From: Erythrobacter sp. | Lineage (GTDB): Bacteria > Pseudomonadota > Alphaproteobacteria > Sphingomonadales > Sphingomonadaceae | DNA: 64,000 nucleotides | Assembly (NCBI GenBank): GCA_027311945.1 | Contig: DAICXZ010000030.1 | Location: forward strand, 372,001 to 436,000 | Direction: 5' to 3' | Part shown: in pieces, positions 1 to 8,186 of the stretch | Position numbering within the stretch: position 1 is the first letter of the stretch | Layout of the letters: each line of letters opens with the position of its first letter | Position numbers and translations under genes: made by a program | Notes under the pieces: generated by a model | The model's input: the letters and a program-made list of their open reading frames with translations, nothing else | The model's database searches: none | What the model was told of the DNA's origin: nothing

Positions 1-555
1 GAAAATGCGAATGCCGCTGTTGTACATGAACGGAAACATGCTGGCGGGGAGGCCGCGGGTGATGCAGCGGTCCCAGCTGTCGAAGTCGGTCCAGCTGTCG
101 AAGGGCTGATCGCGCACCCAAGTGCTGCGCATGGCGTCCGACAGGCGCTGGCCCTCTGCGGTAAAGGCGGGCAGCTGGCCGTCAGCCGGCGCGGTGATCC
201 ACGATGTGCGACGATTGGCGGCGGCGACTTCGGCCCAGTGGCCGATGCCCATGGTGCCGCTTTCGTCCTCGTTCTGGTAGCGTTGTTCGAGCTGCTCGAC
301 CGCGCCTGAACGCGCGGCATATTCCTCCTCGTTAAGAAGCTGGCGATTGCCCTGCTCGGCGGGGCGTTGCAACGGCGTGCGACCATTGAGGTGGTCGATC
401 GGCCAGCCGCCGCGGAAATCTGGTTCGCCCCAGCTTGTCAGCGTGGGACGATAGGCGTCGGAGGGGGCGGGAAGGACGGTAAGGTCCTCCTGCGCCACGG
501 CGCTGCCACCCGCGAAAAGCGCGGCTGCCGCCAGCAGGAACCGCCCCCCCGACAT
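1..555 (-). CDS. Exported protein of unknown function (partial, C-terminus missing)
   Basis: The 185 visible residues begin with a Sec signal peptide (about residues 1-21, ending A-V-A-Q), so the product is exported. The rest is soluble-looking, with many Trp and charged residues, and carries the motif DRCITRGLP at about 162-170. I recognise this motif from uncharacterised exported proteins found beside PQQ dehydrogenases; no function is established that I know of. The ATG lies 2 bases after the stop of the quinoprotein gene upstream, so the two are almost certainly co-transcribed. That suggests a periplasmic accessory or binding role in the same pathway, which is inference. The gene continues beyond base 1. 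Confidence 0.8.
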   Translation of the reverse strand, partial: MSGGRFLLAAAALFAGGSAVAQEDLTVLPAPSDAYRPTLTSWGEPDFRGGWPIDHLNGRTPLQRPAEQGNRQLLNEEEYAARSGAVEQLEQRYQNEDESGTMGIGHWAEVAAANRRTSWITAPADGQLPAFTAEGQRLSDAMRSTWVRDQPFDSWTDFDSWDRCITRGLPASMFPFMYNSGIRIF

Positions 556-557
556 CG

Positions 558-2510
558 TTACTGGCCCTCGGGCAGGGCGAAGGTGACGTACTTGCTCGGC
601 CCCGGCTCGGGCAGGCCGAGGCCGCCCGCGAAATGGCCCACGCCGCCGACGGGCACGGTGATATATTGCCGCCCGTTCAGCGAATAGATCGCCGGTACGC
701 CCTCGGTCGCCGCATCGAAGCGGTATTCCCACAGGACTTCGCCGGTATCGGCGTCGCGGGCGCGGAAGGCGCGGTCGGTCGCGGTGCCAACGAAGATCAG
801 GCCGCCCGCCGTCGCTACCGGTCCGCCGCGCGGAGCCTGTGCGCCGACGCCGGTGATGCCCTTCTCCTCCAGCGTGAGGATCTCGCCGTTGGGCACCTCG
901 TAAAGCTTCTCGCCCGTGGCCATGTCATAGGCGGTGAGCAGCGAGAAGGGCGGCTCGATCGGCACCATGCCGTTGGACTGTAACCAGAAATTGGTCGGCC
1001 AGCGATAGGGCATCACGTCTTCGTCACCGCTGTTGGGCATGGCCTCCAGCGCGCTTTCGCGCCGGTCGGGCATGAGGTTCAACAGCAGCGGCAGCTCGCG
1101 GCTGACGACATAGACGCGCTTCCTCACCGGATCGCTCGCCACGCCGCCCCAATTCACGCCGCCGTTGTGGCCGGGCATCGAGACCGAGCCAGTGCCAAGG
1201 CTGGGCGGGGTGAACAGCCCATCATTGCGGGCCGTGGCGAGCTGTTCGCGCACCTTGGCCTGATCTTCCTCGGAAATGTAAGGATTGATCATCGTGGCAT
1301 CGAAGTGATCGCGCCCGAACCGTTCGGGCCAGGTCGGCACCGGCTGGGTGGGCGAGCTGTGTTCGCCCGGCACATCCGACTGCGGCACGGCCACCTCTTC
1401 GATCGGCCAGATCGGGGTGCAGTCGCGCCGGTCCAGCACGAACAGGAAGCCCTGCTTGCTGGGCTGAATGACGACCGGCACATCCTGGCCATCGTGCCGG
1501 ATGGTCATCAGCTTGGGCGCGGTCGGCAGGTCGAAGTCCCACAGGTCGTGGTGAACGGTCTGGAAATGGCAGACGCGCTCGCCGGTTTCCGCATTCAGCG
1601 CCAGTACCGAGTTTGCGAAGAGGTTATCGCCGGGGCGGTTGCCGCCGTAGAAATCATAGCGCGCGGTGCCGGTGGGGATGTAGGCGATGCCCGTTTCCTC
1701 ATCGATCGTGAATTCCGACCAGTTGTGAATACCGCCGAACTTCTCGCGATCTTCGGTTGGCCAGGTGTCCGAACCGAACTCGCCTTCGCGCGGGACCACG
1801 TGGAACACCCATTTCAGCGCGCCCGTGCGCACGTCATAGGCGCCGATGTCCGCGGGCGAGGAGGCGTAGTCGTAGTGCCCGGCGGGCAGGGGCACGATGA
1901 ACGTGTCCTTGTAGATGCGGCCCGGATTGTCGTTCATCAGCGGGCCGTTGGGCGCGGTGCCGTCGGGCCGCAGGATGCCGCGCAGGTCGACGCCGCCGTC
2001 CTCGCCGAAGTCAGCAAAGAACTCGCCGGTCTTGGCGTTGATCGCGCGCAGGCGGCCATCGTTCTCGACCATCAGCCGCTCTTCGGTGCCATCGGCGCTG
2101 GCCCAGTAGGTGATGCCGCGCGCGCCGATGCGCCCTTCGATGTTCGAGCGCCACAGCTCGGTGCCACTGGCGGGATCGAGCGCGACGAGATTGCCGTCGC
2201 CCGCCAGCACGATCATCCGGCCGCCCGCCACAATCGGGTTGAAGCGCGGCGGCTGGCCTTCGCCGGTGGGGAATTCCCAGGCAACTTCGAGCTGGTTCAC
2301 ATTGCTGCGATTGACCTGGTCAAGCGGCGAATACTGCGCCGAATCCTGGCCGCCGAGGTAGGCATCCCATTCGACGTTCGCCAGAGACGGCGCCACGCTG
2401 CCGGTGCCTTCGCCGGGCACCGTCGAACAGGCGCCGAGCGCCAGTGCCAGCGAGGTCCCCAGCGCCAGGCCCAGCTTGCGACGCAATGCCGGCTTCGTTT
2501 CGGTTGCCAT
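558..2510 (-). CDS. PQQ-dependent dehydrogenase, membrane-glucose-dehydrogenase-like propeller lipoprotein
   Basis: A 650-residue quinoprotein expected to oxidise an alcohol, sugar or polyol in the periplasm with pyrroloquinoline quinone as cofactor. The start is placed at the ATG at 2510, which has an AGGA ribosome site; an upstream ATG at 2588 would hide the lipoprotein signal. The lipobox L-G-A-C ends at Cys28, so the protein is lipid-anchored. Propeller blades show repeated A-x-D-x-x-T-G-E-x-x-W units, and the motifs HHDLWDFDLP and GEHSSPTQP are those of the membrane glucose/quinate dehydrogenase family. The N-terminal membrane domain of that family is absent, as is any CxxCH haem site, so electrons must leave to a separate acceptor, perhaps one of the cytochromes c nearby. 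The substrate is unknown. Confidence 0.9.
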   Translation of the reverse strand: MATETKPALRRKLGLALGTSLALALGACSTVPGEGTGSVAPSLANVEWDAYLGGQDSAQYSPLDQVNRSNVNQLEVAWEFPTGEGQPPRFNPIVAGGRMIVLAGDGNLVALDPASGTELWRSNIEGRIGARGITYWASADGTEERLMVENDGRLRAINAKTGEFFADFGEDGGVDLRGILRPDGTAPNGPLMNDNPGRIYKDTFIVPLPAGHYDYASSPADIGAYDVRTGALKWVFHVVPREGEFGSDTWPTEDREKFGGIHNWSEFTIDEETGIAYIPTGTARYDFYGGNRPGDNLFANSVLALNAETGERVCHFQTVHHDLWDFDLPTAPKLMTIRHDGQDVPVVIQPSKQGFLFVLDRRDCTPIWPIEEVAVPQSDVPGEHSSPTQPVPTWPERFGRDHFDATMINPYISEEDQAKVREQLATARNDGLFTPPSLGTGSVSMPGHNGGVNWGGVASDPVRKRVYVVSRELPLLLNLMPDRRESALEAMPNSGDEDVMPYRWPTNFWLQSNGMVPIEPPFSLLTAYDMATGEKLYEVPNGEILTLEEKGITGVGAQAPRGGPVATAGGLIFVGTATDRAFRARDADTGEVLWEYRFDAATEGVPAIYSLNGRQYITVPVGGVGHFAGGLGLPEPGPSKYVTFALPEGQ

Positions 2511-2662
2511 AATCAATCCTGCTCCCACACTTTTGCGCAGCCGCTTTCGGCTGATCCCGAAAGCCTGCCTAGCCTCTTCACGGGGCATTCAACAAGGGGC
2601 AAAAAGGTATCGAGTTTGACAAAATCCGAAATAGTGCTGGTCTGGCGCGGGTTGGGCCTGGC

Positions 2663-3325
2663 CTATTGCCCGGCGTTGTCGGTCATCATTTCGTGCCCTG
2701 CAACAGTGCCTTGGGGGCTGGCTGCTGCGCCTTCGAGCGGACGGTCGATCTCGGCATTGGCGGCGAAGATCGTTGAGTTTGTCATTCCGCCACTCGCCTC
2801 AAGCCGCAAGGTGACATTGTCCATCGAACGGTTTTCCCAGAACCAGCCGTGAATGCCGGTGAAGGCGGGCAGGTAGGTGCCCTGCATCAGCGCGGCATCG
2901 CCGATGCCATAGCTTTCGGTCATTTCGGTGCCGCCCTCGAACGGGTGGGCGTGCATGTCATAGTGGAGTTCGCCCGTTCCCTCCCAGCGGAAGGCGACCT
3001 TTGCGCCTTCGGGGATCGTGTATTTGAACTCGACCGATTCGAACGGGGCCAGCTCGTATTCCCACACATCGGTCACGCCATCGAGCGGGGCGGGGGCGCT
3101 ATCCGAGAGGGCCAGCACTTCCTGCTTGGCCATCCGCTCGTTGCCGCGCAGCGTCTCCTCGCCGACCGGATCGGCGATTTCGGTAAGCCCCAGTTTCGCG
3201 CCCACGCCGGTCGGGTCGTAGCCAGTCTCTGCGGGTAGCACGAACAGTACAGCGATGGCACCGACCAGCAGCACGAGGATGGCGACGATCCAGGGGAGTT
3301 TCGGTTTGGCGGTGGTTTGGGTCAT
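2663..3325 (-). CDS. Single-span membrane-anchored protein (transmembrane anchor family)
   Basis: A 220-residue protein with one hydrophobic segment at about residues 9-28 followed by an exported domain. The C-terminal half has the pattern G-I-H-G-W-F-W-E-N-R and aromatic/His-rich strands, which I recognise from proteins annotated only as transmembrane anchor protein and often found beside HupE/UreJ proteins. The ATG at 3325 overlaps the stop of the HupE-like gene as ATGA, so the pair is translationally coupled and probably forms one membrane unit. His and Trp residues in the exported domain could bind metal or haem, but I cannot show this. Function unknown. Confidence 0.75.
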   Translation of the reverse strand: MTQTTAKPKLPWIVAILVLLVGAIAVLFVLPAETGYDPTGVGAKLGLTEIADPVGEETLRGNERMAKQEVLALSDSAPAPLDGVTDVWEYELAPFESVEFKYTIPEGAKVAFRWEGTGELHYDMHAHPFEGGTEMTESYGIGDAALMQGTYLPAFTGIHGWFWENRSMDNVTLRLEASGGMTNSTIFAANAEIDRPLEGAAASPQGTVAGHEMMTDNAGQ

Positions 3326-4035
3326 GACGAAAGGTATCCTGAAATTTGCACGTAAGTGAGAAGGAGCCCGACGGCGATCAGCGCCACGTTGGCAACTTTG
3401 GCGAAGGTGGCAAAGCCCGCCCGGTCGCGCCAAGCGCCGAGCAGCAGAACCACGAAGGTGAGCACAAGGACTTGCCCCAGCTCAACCCCGATATTGAACG
3501 ATATCAGATTGATAAGCAGGCTATTGGAGGACATGTCGAGGTCCATCACTTTGGTGGCGAGACCGAGGCCATGGAACAGGCCGAACACCAGCACCGCAAT
3601 GCGGGTGTCGAAGCTAAGCCCCAGCCGGGCAAAACCGCCGAGGTTCTCGATGCCCTTGTAAACCACCGACAGGCCGATGATTGCGTCGATGATATAGGCG
3701 TTGCCGCCGATCCCCAGCAGCACTCCGCCCAGCAGGGTGAGCGAATGGCCGATGGTGAACATCGAGACATAGAGCACCACGTCCTTCAGCCGGCGCAGGA
3801 AGAACACCACGCCGACCAGGAAGGCAATGTGATCGTATCCCGTCACCATGTGCTTGGCGCCGAGATAGAGGAACGGCAATGGCGCCGCCCCGTCGATCGA
3901 CTGGACGAAGGCCTTGTCGCCTTCCGCCACATCATGCGCCAGCGCCGGATCGGCCAGCATCAGTGCGACCAGCGCAAGCGCCGCTACCGCGACCAGCGGC
4001 GGGGCGGAGGAGACCTGTTCAGGTGCTCTGAGCAT
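3322..4035 (-). CDS. HupE/UreJ family integral membrane protein
   Basis: A 237-residue protein with an N-terminal signal-like segment and about six to seven further hydrophobic helices. The stretch H-M-V-T-G-Y-D-H at the start of the transmembrane core and the later T-I-G-H-S are typical of the HupE/UreJ family, some of whose members move nickel or cobalt; others are uncharacterised. The His residues in these helices could coordinate a metal. The start at 4035 overlaps the end of the upstream cytochrome lipoprotein gene by 17 bases and the stop overlaps the next gene as ATGA. Context therefore gives a cytochrome-HupE-anchor triad. No urease or hydrogenase gene is in the window, so nickel supply to those enzymes is not indicated. 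Confidence 0.85.
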   Translation of the reverse strand: MLRAPEQVSSAPPLVAVAALALVALMLADPALAHDVAEGDKAFVQSIDGAAPLPFLYLGAKHMVTGYDHIAFLVGVVFFLRRLKDVVLYVSMFTIGHSLTLLGGVLLGIGGNAYIIDAIIGLSVVYKGIENLGGFARLGLSFDTRIAVLVFGLFHGLGLATKVMDLDMSSNSLLINLISFNIGVELGQVLVLTFVVLLLGAWRDRAGFATFAKVANVALIAVGLLLTYVQISGYLSS

Positions 4036-4543
4036 CGCCAGCAGCCGCTTCCAGCTCGGCCGGCGGGTACATCTGATGGCAGGCCGAACACACGTTGTAG
4101 ACGGTGCCGCCGACCTCGAACACGGCATCCGGGTCCTGATCGAGCGCGGCCTGTTCGGCCTTCTTCGAGACCTCATCAAGCCCCTTGGCAAAGACCAGCC
4201 AGTCCTCGCCGCGACCTTCGGCGTAGCCATCGCTCTGCAAATCCTTCGCGAAGCCTTGCATCTTGCGCGCTGCCTCGGCGAGCTTGGCCCATTCCTCGTC
4301 GGTCTTCGGTTCGAATTCCTCTTCGACCACCGACCCATCGGCTTCGAGCCTGCTTTCGAACCGGACTGCGCCCCAATAGATGTCAGCCGTCGGCTGGACC
4401 TCGTTCGCCATCATCTGCTGGACCGTGCCATGCGGCAGAGCGGCAGCTTCGGGCTCGCTGCTGCAAGCTGCCAGCGCCAGCAGCGAGAGAAGGGCGATAC
4501 GGCTCGGCCGCAAGGGCAGGGATCTAATCATGGAGTGCGTCAT
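4019..4543 (-). CDS. Lipoprotein cytochrome, cytochrome c-prime-like
   Basis: A 174-residue lipoprotein with lipobox L-A-A-C ending at Cys27 and a single haem c site, CSACH, at 152-156. The haem motif sits close to the C-terminus of a mainly helical, charged domain, the layout of class II cytochromes (cytochrome c-prime type), whereas class I cytochromes have it near the N-terminus. It may carry electrons or bind a small ligand at the periplasmic side of the membrane. Two ATGs (4543 and 4531) are possible; an AGAGG site lies just before the first. It heads the cytochrome-HupE-anchor unit and is divergent from the class I cytochrome at 4718. Confidence 0.8.
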   Translation of the reverse strand: MTHSMIRSLPLRPSRIALLSLLALAACSSEPEAAALPHGTVQQMMANEVQPTADIYWGAVRFESRLEADGSVVEEEFEPKTDEEWAKLAEAARKMQGFAKDLQSDGYAEGRGEDWLVFAKGLDEVSKKAEQAALDQDPDAVFEVGGTVYNVCSACHQMYPPAELEAAAGDAQST

Positions 4544-4717
4544 ATCCTCTCACACTGCTACCAGGCTGACAGCCTAAGTTGACAATGTCTGTTTTTTCGC
4601 GTCAAGCGCTTACGCGTAAATCTGGCATAAAGCTAGGATTGTTCATAGCAGGGCTGGTGAGAGGCCGGGAATAATTTTCACCGGCATAATAGTTACAGAC
4701 TGGAAGGATTTTAAGGA

Positions 4718-5113
4718 ATGGCTTTGGAGACGACCGCGCTTGGCAAATGGACCCGTGCCGGCATCGCTGTGATCGGGCTGGGTGCGCTGGCCGTGCCCGC
4801 CATCGGCGCGCTGGCCATGCCTCCTGAAGAAGCGGCTGCAACGGCATCGGCCGATGCTCCGCTGACCGAAGAGCAGATGGCTGAAAGCAAGGCGCTGTTC
4901 AGCCAGTTCAGCTGCGGCGCGTGCCACGCGCTGGCCGAAGCTGGCGGCACCGGCCACATCGGCCCCGAGTTCGACGGCAACGAGGGGATCGACAAGGATT
5001 ACATCGCGACCATTGTCAGCAATGGCCAGGGCGCGATGCCGAGCTTCGGCGGAATGATCGACGAAGCCCAGATCGAGCAGCTCGCCACCTATATCATGCA
5101 GGTGAAGAAGTAA
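4718..5113 (+). CDS. Class I cytochrome c, exported or membrane-anchored
   Basis: A 131-residue monohaem cytochrome c. A hydrophobic segment at about 12-33 acts as signal or anchor, the haem site CGACH is at 66-70 and the distal ligand is Met107 in G-A-M-P-S-F. The ATG has an AAGGA ribosome site 5 bases upstream. It is the only plus-strand gene among the minus-strand quinoprotein genes and has its own terminator. Small cytochromes of this type commonly accept electrons from PQQ dehydrogenases and pass them to a terminal oxidase, so it is the best candidate acceptor for the neighbouring enzymes; that pairing is inferred from position only. Confidence 0.9.
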   Translation: MALETTALGKWTRAGIAVIGLGALAVPAIGALAMPPEEAAATASADAPLTEEQMAESKALFSQFSCGACHALAEAGGTGHIGPEFDGNEGIDKDYIATIVSNGQGAMPSFGGMIDEAQIEQLATYIMQVKK

Positions 5114-5136
5114 GCGCAGCGCTTCGGAAATGATCT

Positions 5137-5176
5137 GGAAAAGGGCCGGCAAAGCATCAGCTTTTCCGGCCCTTTC
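5137..5176. terminator. Bidirectional intrinsic terminator between cytochrome c and VOC gene
   Basis: The arms GGAAAAGGGCCGG and CCGGCCCTTTCC pair with one bulged A around a short A/T-containing loop. T-runs follow the stem on either strand. It lies between two convergent genes (stops at 5113 and 5182), so it should stop both transcripts. Confidence 0.8.
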
Positions 5177-5181
5177 CGTGT

Positions 5182-6165
5182 TCAGTTTGCCGGCGTGACC
5201 GGCGGGGTGGAGGCGCTGGTCTGGGCGAAGTAATTGGTGACTCCGTCCGGATCGTTGAGCCAGACCGTGGTGAGGCCGAAACCGGTCAGCCGGTTAAGCG
5301 GGGTCTCCACCGTGATCCCGCGATGCTTGCCCCGCGCATCGACCAGAGCGGCATCGCTGACGACATACTGAATGCCCGAGGAACCAGTATCGGCGGGCAG
5401 GTTGTCGCCCATCTTGTAAAGCAGCACCGTCGTCTCGCCCAGGGCATAGGGGTAGATGGTGGTGCCGAGCATCGGCGCCTCGTAGGGGGGCAGTTCCTCC
5501 AGCCCCACGAAATCGCGATAAAACGCGCGGCTTTCCTCGATATTCGAGACATGGACACCGATGCCCACGCCGTCGTCGGAATGGTCAAGCGCGTCGGGGG
5601 CGGCGATCAGCACCATGTCCAGCCCCGCAGGATCACTCACCAGCGCCTGTTTCGCACCATCGGGCCGCTCGACGAATTCGGGCGCGTCGAAGCCTGCCTC
5701 CACGAACCGTTCGCGAACCACCTCTGCATCGGGATAACGCAGCATCAGGAAGCGGATACCGGTGCCGCCCTTGTAGCCGCCTTTGAGGTTGTACAGCCGG
5801 TCGCCCTGCTGGCCCGCCGAAAGCTTGATCTGCATCGAGCCGACCCCGGTCAGGATCATCTGCTGCGTGCTGGTAAGCTGGATCGGGTTCAGCGAACGCA
5901 AGGCCAAGGCCTCGGTATAGAAGGCGACCATCCGCTCGGTCAGGTCGCGCGGGAAGCGGCGGAACACGTTCATGCCCTCGGCGGTGAACAGCGCGGCATT
6001 GTTCGCCTCCAGCTGCGCTGCGGTCAGCTCGCCCGGTTTGTAGGCAAGATCGGGATTGGTATCGAGCACCGCGCCTTCGGGGGTGGTGACAGTGCCCGTA
6101 TCTTGCGCCAGGGCAGCGCTCGTAGCGAGCGCGAGGGTGGCGACACCCAGCAGAATTGTGCGCAT
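5182..6165 (-). CDS. Exported VOC (glyoxalase/dioxygenase superfamily) protein, two modules
   Basis: A 327-residue protein with a clear signal peptide (about 1-20, ending A-L-A-Q). Two VOC-like beta-alpha modules follow, at about 65-175 and 195-310; the second contains the typical I-G-V-H-V-S, D-F-V-G-L-E and W-L-N-D-P-D-G-V patterns. VOC proteins bind a divalent metal and catalyse isomerisation, ring cleavage or epoxide opening, but most work in the cytosol. An exported one beside periplasmic PQQ dehydrogenases suggests it acts on their product; this is inference. The start at 6165 has an AGGAGAGGA ribosome site and lies 10 bases after the quinoprotein stop, so the two form one operon. Confidence 0.85.
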   Translation of the reverse strand: MRTILLGVATLALATSAALAQDTGTVTTPEGAVLDTNPDLAYKPGELTAAQLEANNAALFTAEGMNVFRRFPRDLTERMVAFYTEALALRSLNPIQLTSTQQMILTGVGSMQIKLSAGQQGDRLYNLKGGYKGGTGIRFLMLRYPDAEVVRERFVEAGFDAPEFVERPDGAKQALVSDPAGLDMVLIAAPDALDHSDDGVGIGVHVSNIEESRAFYRDFVGLEELPPYEAPMLGTTIYPYALGETTVLLYKMGDNLPADTGSSGIQYVVSDAALVDARGKHRGITVETPLNRLTGFGLTTVWLNDPDGVTNYFAQTSASTPPVTPAN

Positions 6166-6175
6166 TGGTCCTCTC

Positions 6176-8140
6176 CTAGTCATCGGGCAGTGCCCAGACG
6201 ATCACCCGCTCAGCATTGGCCGGAGCGCCGTTCTCGTCAAGCACCGGCTCGCCCGTGCCGCCGGTGGCGACCACCGCGAGATATTGCCGGCCATCCTTGC
6301 CGAGGTAACTCATCGGGATGGTCTGCGCGGCATAGTCTAGCTGCTCGCTCCACACGAGGTCGCCCGTCTTGCTGTCGAAGGCGCGGAACAGGCCGTCGCT
6401 GGTCGCGCCGATGAAGACCAGCCCGCCCGCGGTCACTGTTGCCCCGCCGATCCAGTTCATCGCGCCGGTATCACGTTTGCCCTCGGCCAGCTGCGGCGTG
6501 GTGCCGAGCTTTGCCGCCCAGGCGATTTCACCCGTGTTGGCGTCGACCGCGATCATCCGGCCCCATGGCGGACGGATGCACGGCAGCCTGACATCGCGCC
6601 CGTTCTCGTCCTTGAAGCTGGCGTTGAAGCCCGAATAGGCGCCGGGGCCAATCAGGCTGCCCCGGTCATAGGGCTGGGTCGAGCCGCGCGTTCCGTTGCC
6701 ATAGTTGCCTTCGGGGTCGCGTTCCTCGATCCAGCCGATCGAGCCGCCTTCGGTGATATTCACATAGACATAGCCGGTGGTGGGATCGGCCGCGCTGCCG
6801 CCCCAGACCGAGCCGCCATTGTGCGGCATGTTGATCGAGGCGCGCGGCGGATCGCCCTCCTTTTGCAGGAAGAACGGGGTGAACGGACCGGCGTTGAAGA
6901 ACTGGCCGCCGTAGCTATCGAGCAATGCGCGGCAGGCGGCGGCGTGTTCTTCGTTGGTGTCCTCGGCGGTCACCACATCTTCCGGGTTCCACCACATGCG
7001 GTTGAGCGGTTCAGGTTTGACCGGGATTGGCTGAGTCGGTGAATACCATTCGCCCGGCACATCACCGCGCGCCACCAGCTGTTCGCGCACGCCGTGGACC
7101 GGTTCGCCCGTGTTGCGGTCGAGGATATACATCAGGCCGTTCTTGCCCGTGAGCGCCAGCGCAGGGATCGGCGTGCCGTCCTTCACCACGTCGACCAGCA
7201 CGGGCGGGGCGGGCAAGTCCCAGTCCCACAGCTCGTGATGGATCGCCTGGAAGTGCCACTTGTATTCGCCGGTGTCGATGTCGACCGCGACCAGCGAATT
7301 GGCGAACAGGTTATCACCCGGCCGGTCGCCGCCCCAGTAGTTCTGGCCGGGGCTGCCGAGCGTCATGTAGAGCGTGTTCGTCTCGATATCGGCGGTGGTG
7401 TACCAGATCCACATGTTCGCGCCGGGCCGATCCTTCCAGCCATCGTCGAGCCAGGTTTCGTGGCCCGGTTCGCCGGGGTGGGGGATCGTGTTGAAGGCCC
7501 ATTTGAACGCACCCGTTACGGCATCGAAGGCGCGGGTATCGCCGTCCGGCCCCTTGTCCAGCTCGGGCGTGAGCGCGCCGATCACCAGCGTGTCGCGGAA
7601 GATGCTCGGCGAGTAGGAGTAGTTCGCGCCATCGAACGGGGCCACGCCACCGGTGCCGAAGCTTCTTGCCAGCTGTCCGTCCGAGGCGTTGATTGCCACC
7701 AGCGCATTGCCGGTGGAATAGAACAGCCGTGGCTCGTGCGCCGCGTCACCCGGCCAATAGGTGACGGACCGGCGCACGGTCGCTCCCTCGACCTGATGGC
7801 GCCAGATTTCGCGGCCCGTGTCTGCCTCCAGCGCGACCACGGCATCGCCTGTGGGCAGATACATGCGCCCGTCGATCACCACGGGCACCGTGCCCGCCAT
7901 GATCGAGCCGCCGCCCTGCGGACGCAGGCGGAACTCCCACACCCGCTCCAGCTGCCCAACGGTTTCGCGCGAAATCTGGTCGAGCGGGACATAGCGCTGG
8001 CCCGAATGGTCGCGGGTATAGAGCGGCCAGTCACCCGGCGGATATTCCTGCGCTATCGCAGGCAGCGTTTCCTGCGCCTGCGCCGCAGCCAGCCCGGCGA
8101 ACAGGCCTGCCGTGACCAGCGACTTGATAAGAATCCGCAT
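6176..8140 (-). CDS. PQQ-dependent dehydrogenase, glucose/quinate-dehydrogenase-like propeller
   Basis: A 654-residue soluble-type quinoprotein with a Sec signal peptide (about 1-22, ending A-Q-A-Q). It has the same fold and key motifs as the enzyme at 558-2510, including IHHELWDWDLP and GEWYSPTQP, but the two differ widely in sequence, so they are not a recent duplication. There is no haem motif; electrons must go to an outside cytochrome or quinone. The ATG at 8140 is chosen because it opens the signal peptide and has a GGATGGGG ribosome site. It follows the hydrolase gene by 46 bases and leads straight into the VOC gene. The substrate is unknown. Confidence 0.9.
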   Translation of the reverse strand: MRILIKSLVTAGLFAGLAAAQAQETLPAIAQEYPPGDWPLYTRDHSGQRYVPLDQISRETVGQLERVWEFRLRPQGGGSIMAGTVPVVIDGRMYLPTGDAVVALEADTGREIWRHQVEGATVRRSVTYWPGDAAHEPRLFYSTGNALVAINASDGQLARSFGTGGVAPFDGANYSYSPSIFRDTLVIGALTPELDKGPDGDTRAFDAVTGAFKWAFNTIPHPGEPGHETWLDDGWKDRPGANMWIWYTTADIETNTLYMTLGSPGQNYWGGDRPGDNLFANSLVAVDIDTGEYKWHFQAIHHELWDWDLPAPPVLVDVVKDGTPIPALALTGKNGLMYILDRNTGEPVHGVREQLVARGDVPGEWYSPTQPIPVKPEPLNRMWWNPEDVVTAEDTNEEHAAACRALLDSYGGQFFNAGPFTPFFLQKEGDPPRASINMPHNGGSVWGGSAADPTTGYVYVNITEGGSIGWIEERDPEGNYGNGTRGSTQPYDRGSLIGPGAYSGFNASFKDENGRDVRLPCIRPPWGRMIAVDANTGEIAWAAKLGTTPQLAEGKRDTGAMNWIGGATVTAGGLVFIGATSDGLFRAFDSKTGDLVWSEQLDYAAQTIPMSYLGKDGRQYLAVVATGGTGEPVLDENGAPANAERVIVWALPDD

Positions 8141-8186
8141 TACCCCATCCCAGTTGACTATGTCTCTGGGCAACTAGTTACAAATC

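Noticed and set aside
1167-2852. Long plus-strand open frame of 561 codons
   Set aside because: It lies antisense to the PQQ dehydrogenase at 558-2510 and reflects high G+C; the minus-strand protein has clear family motifs.
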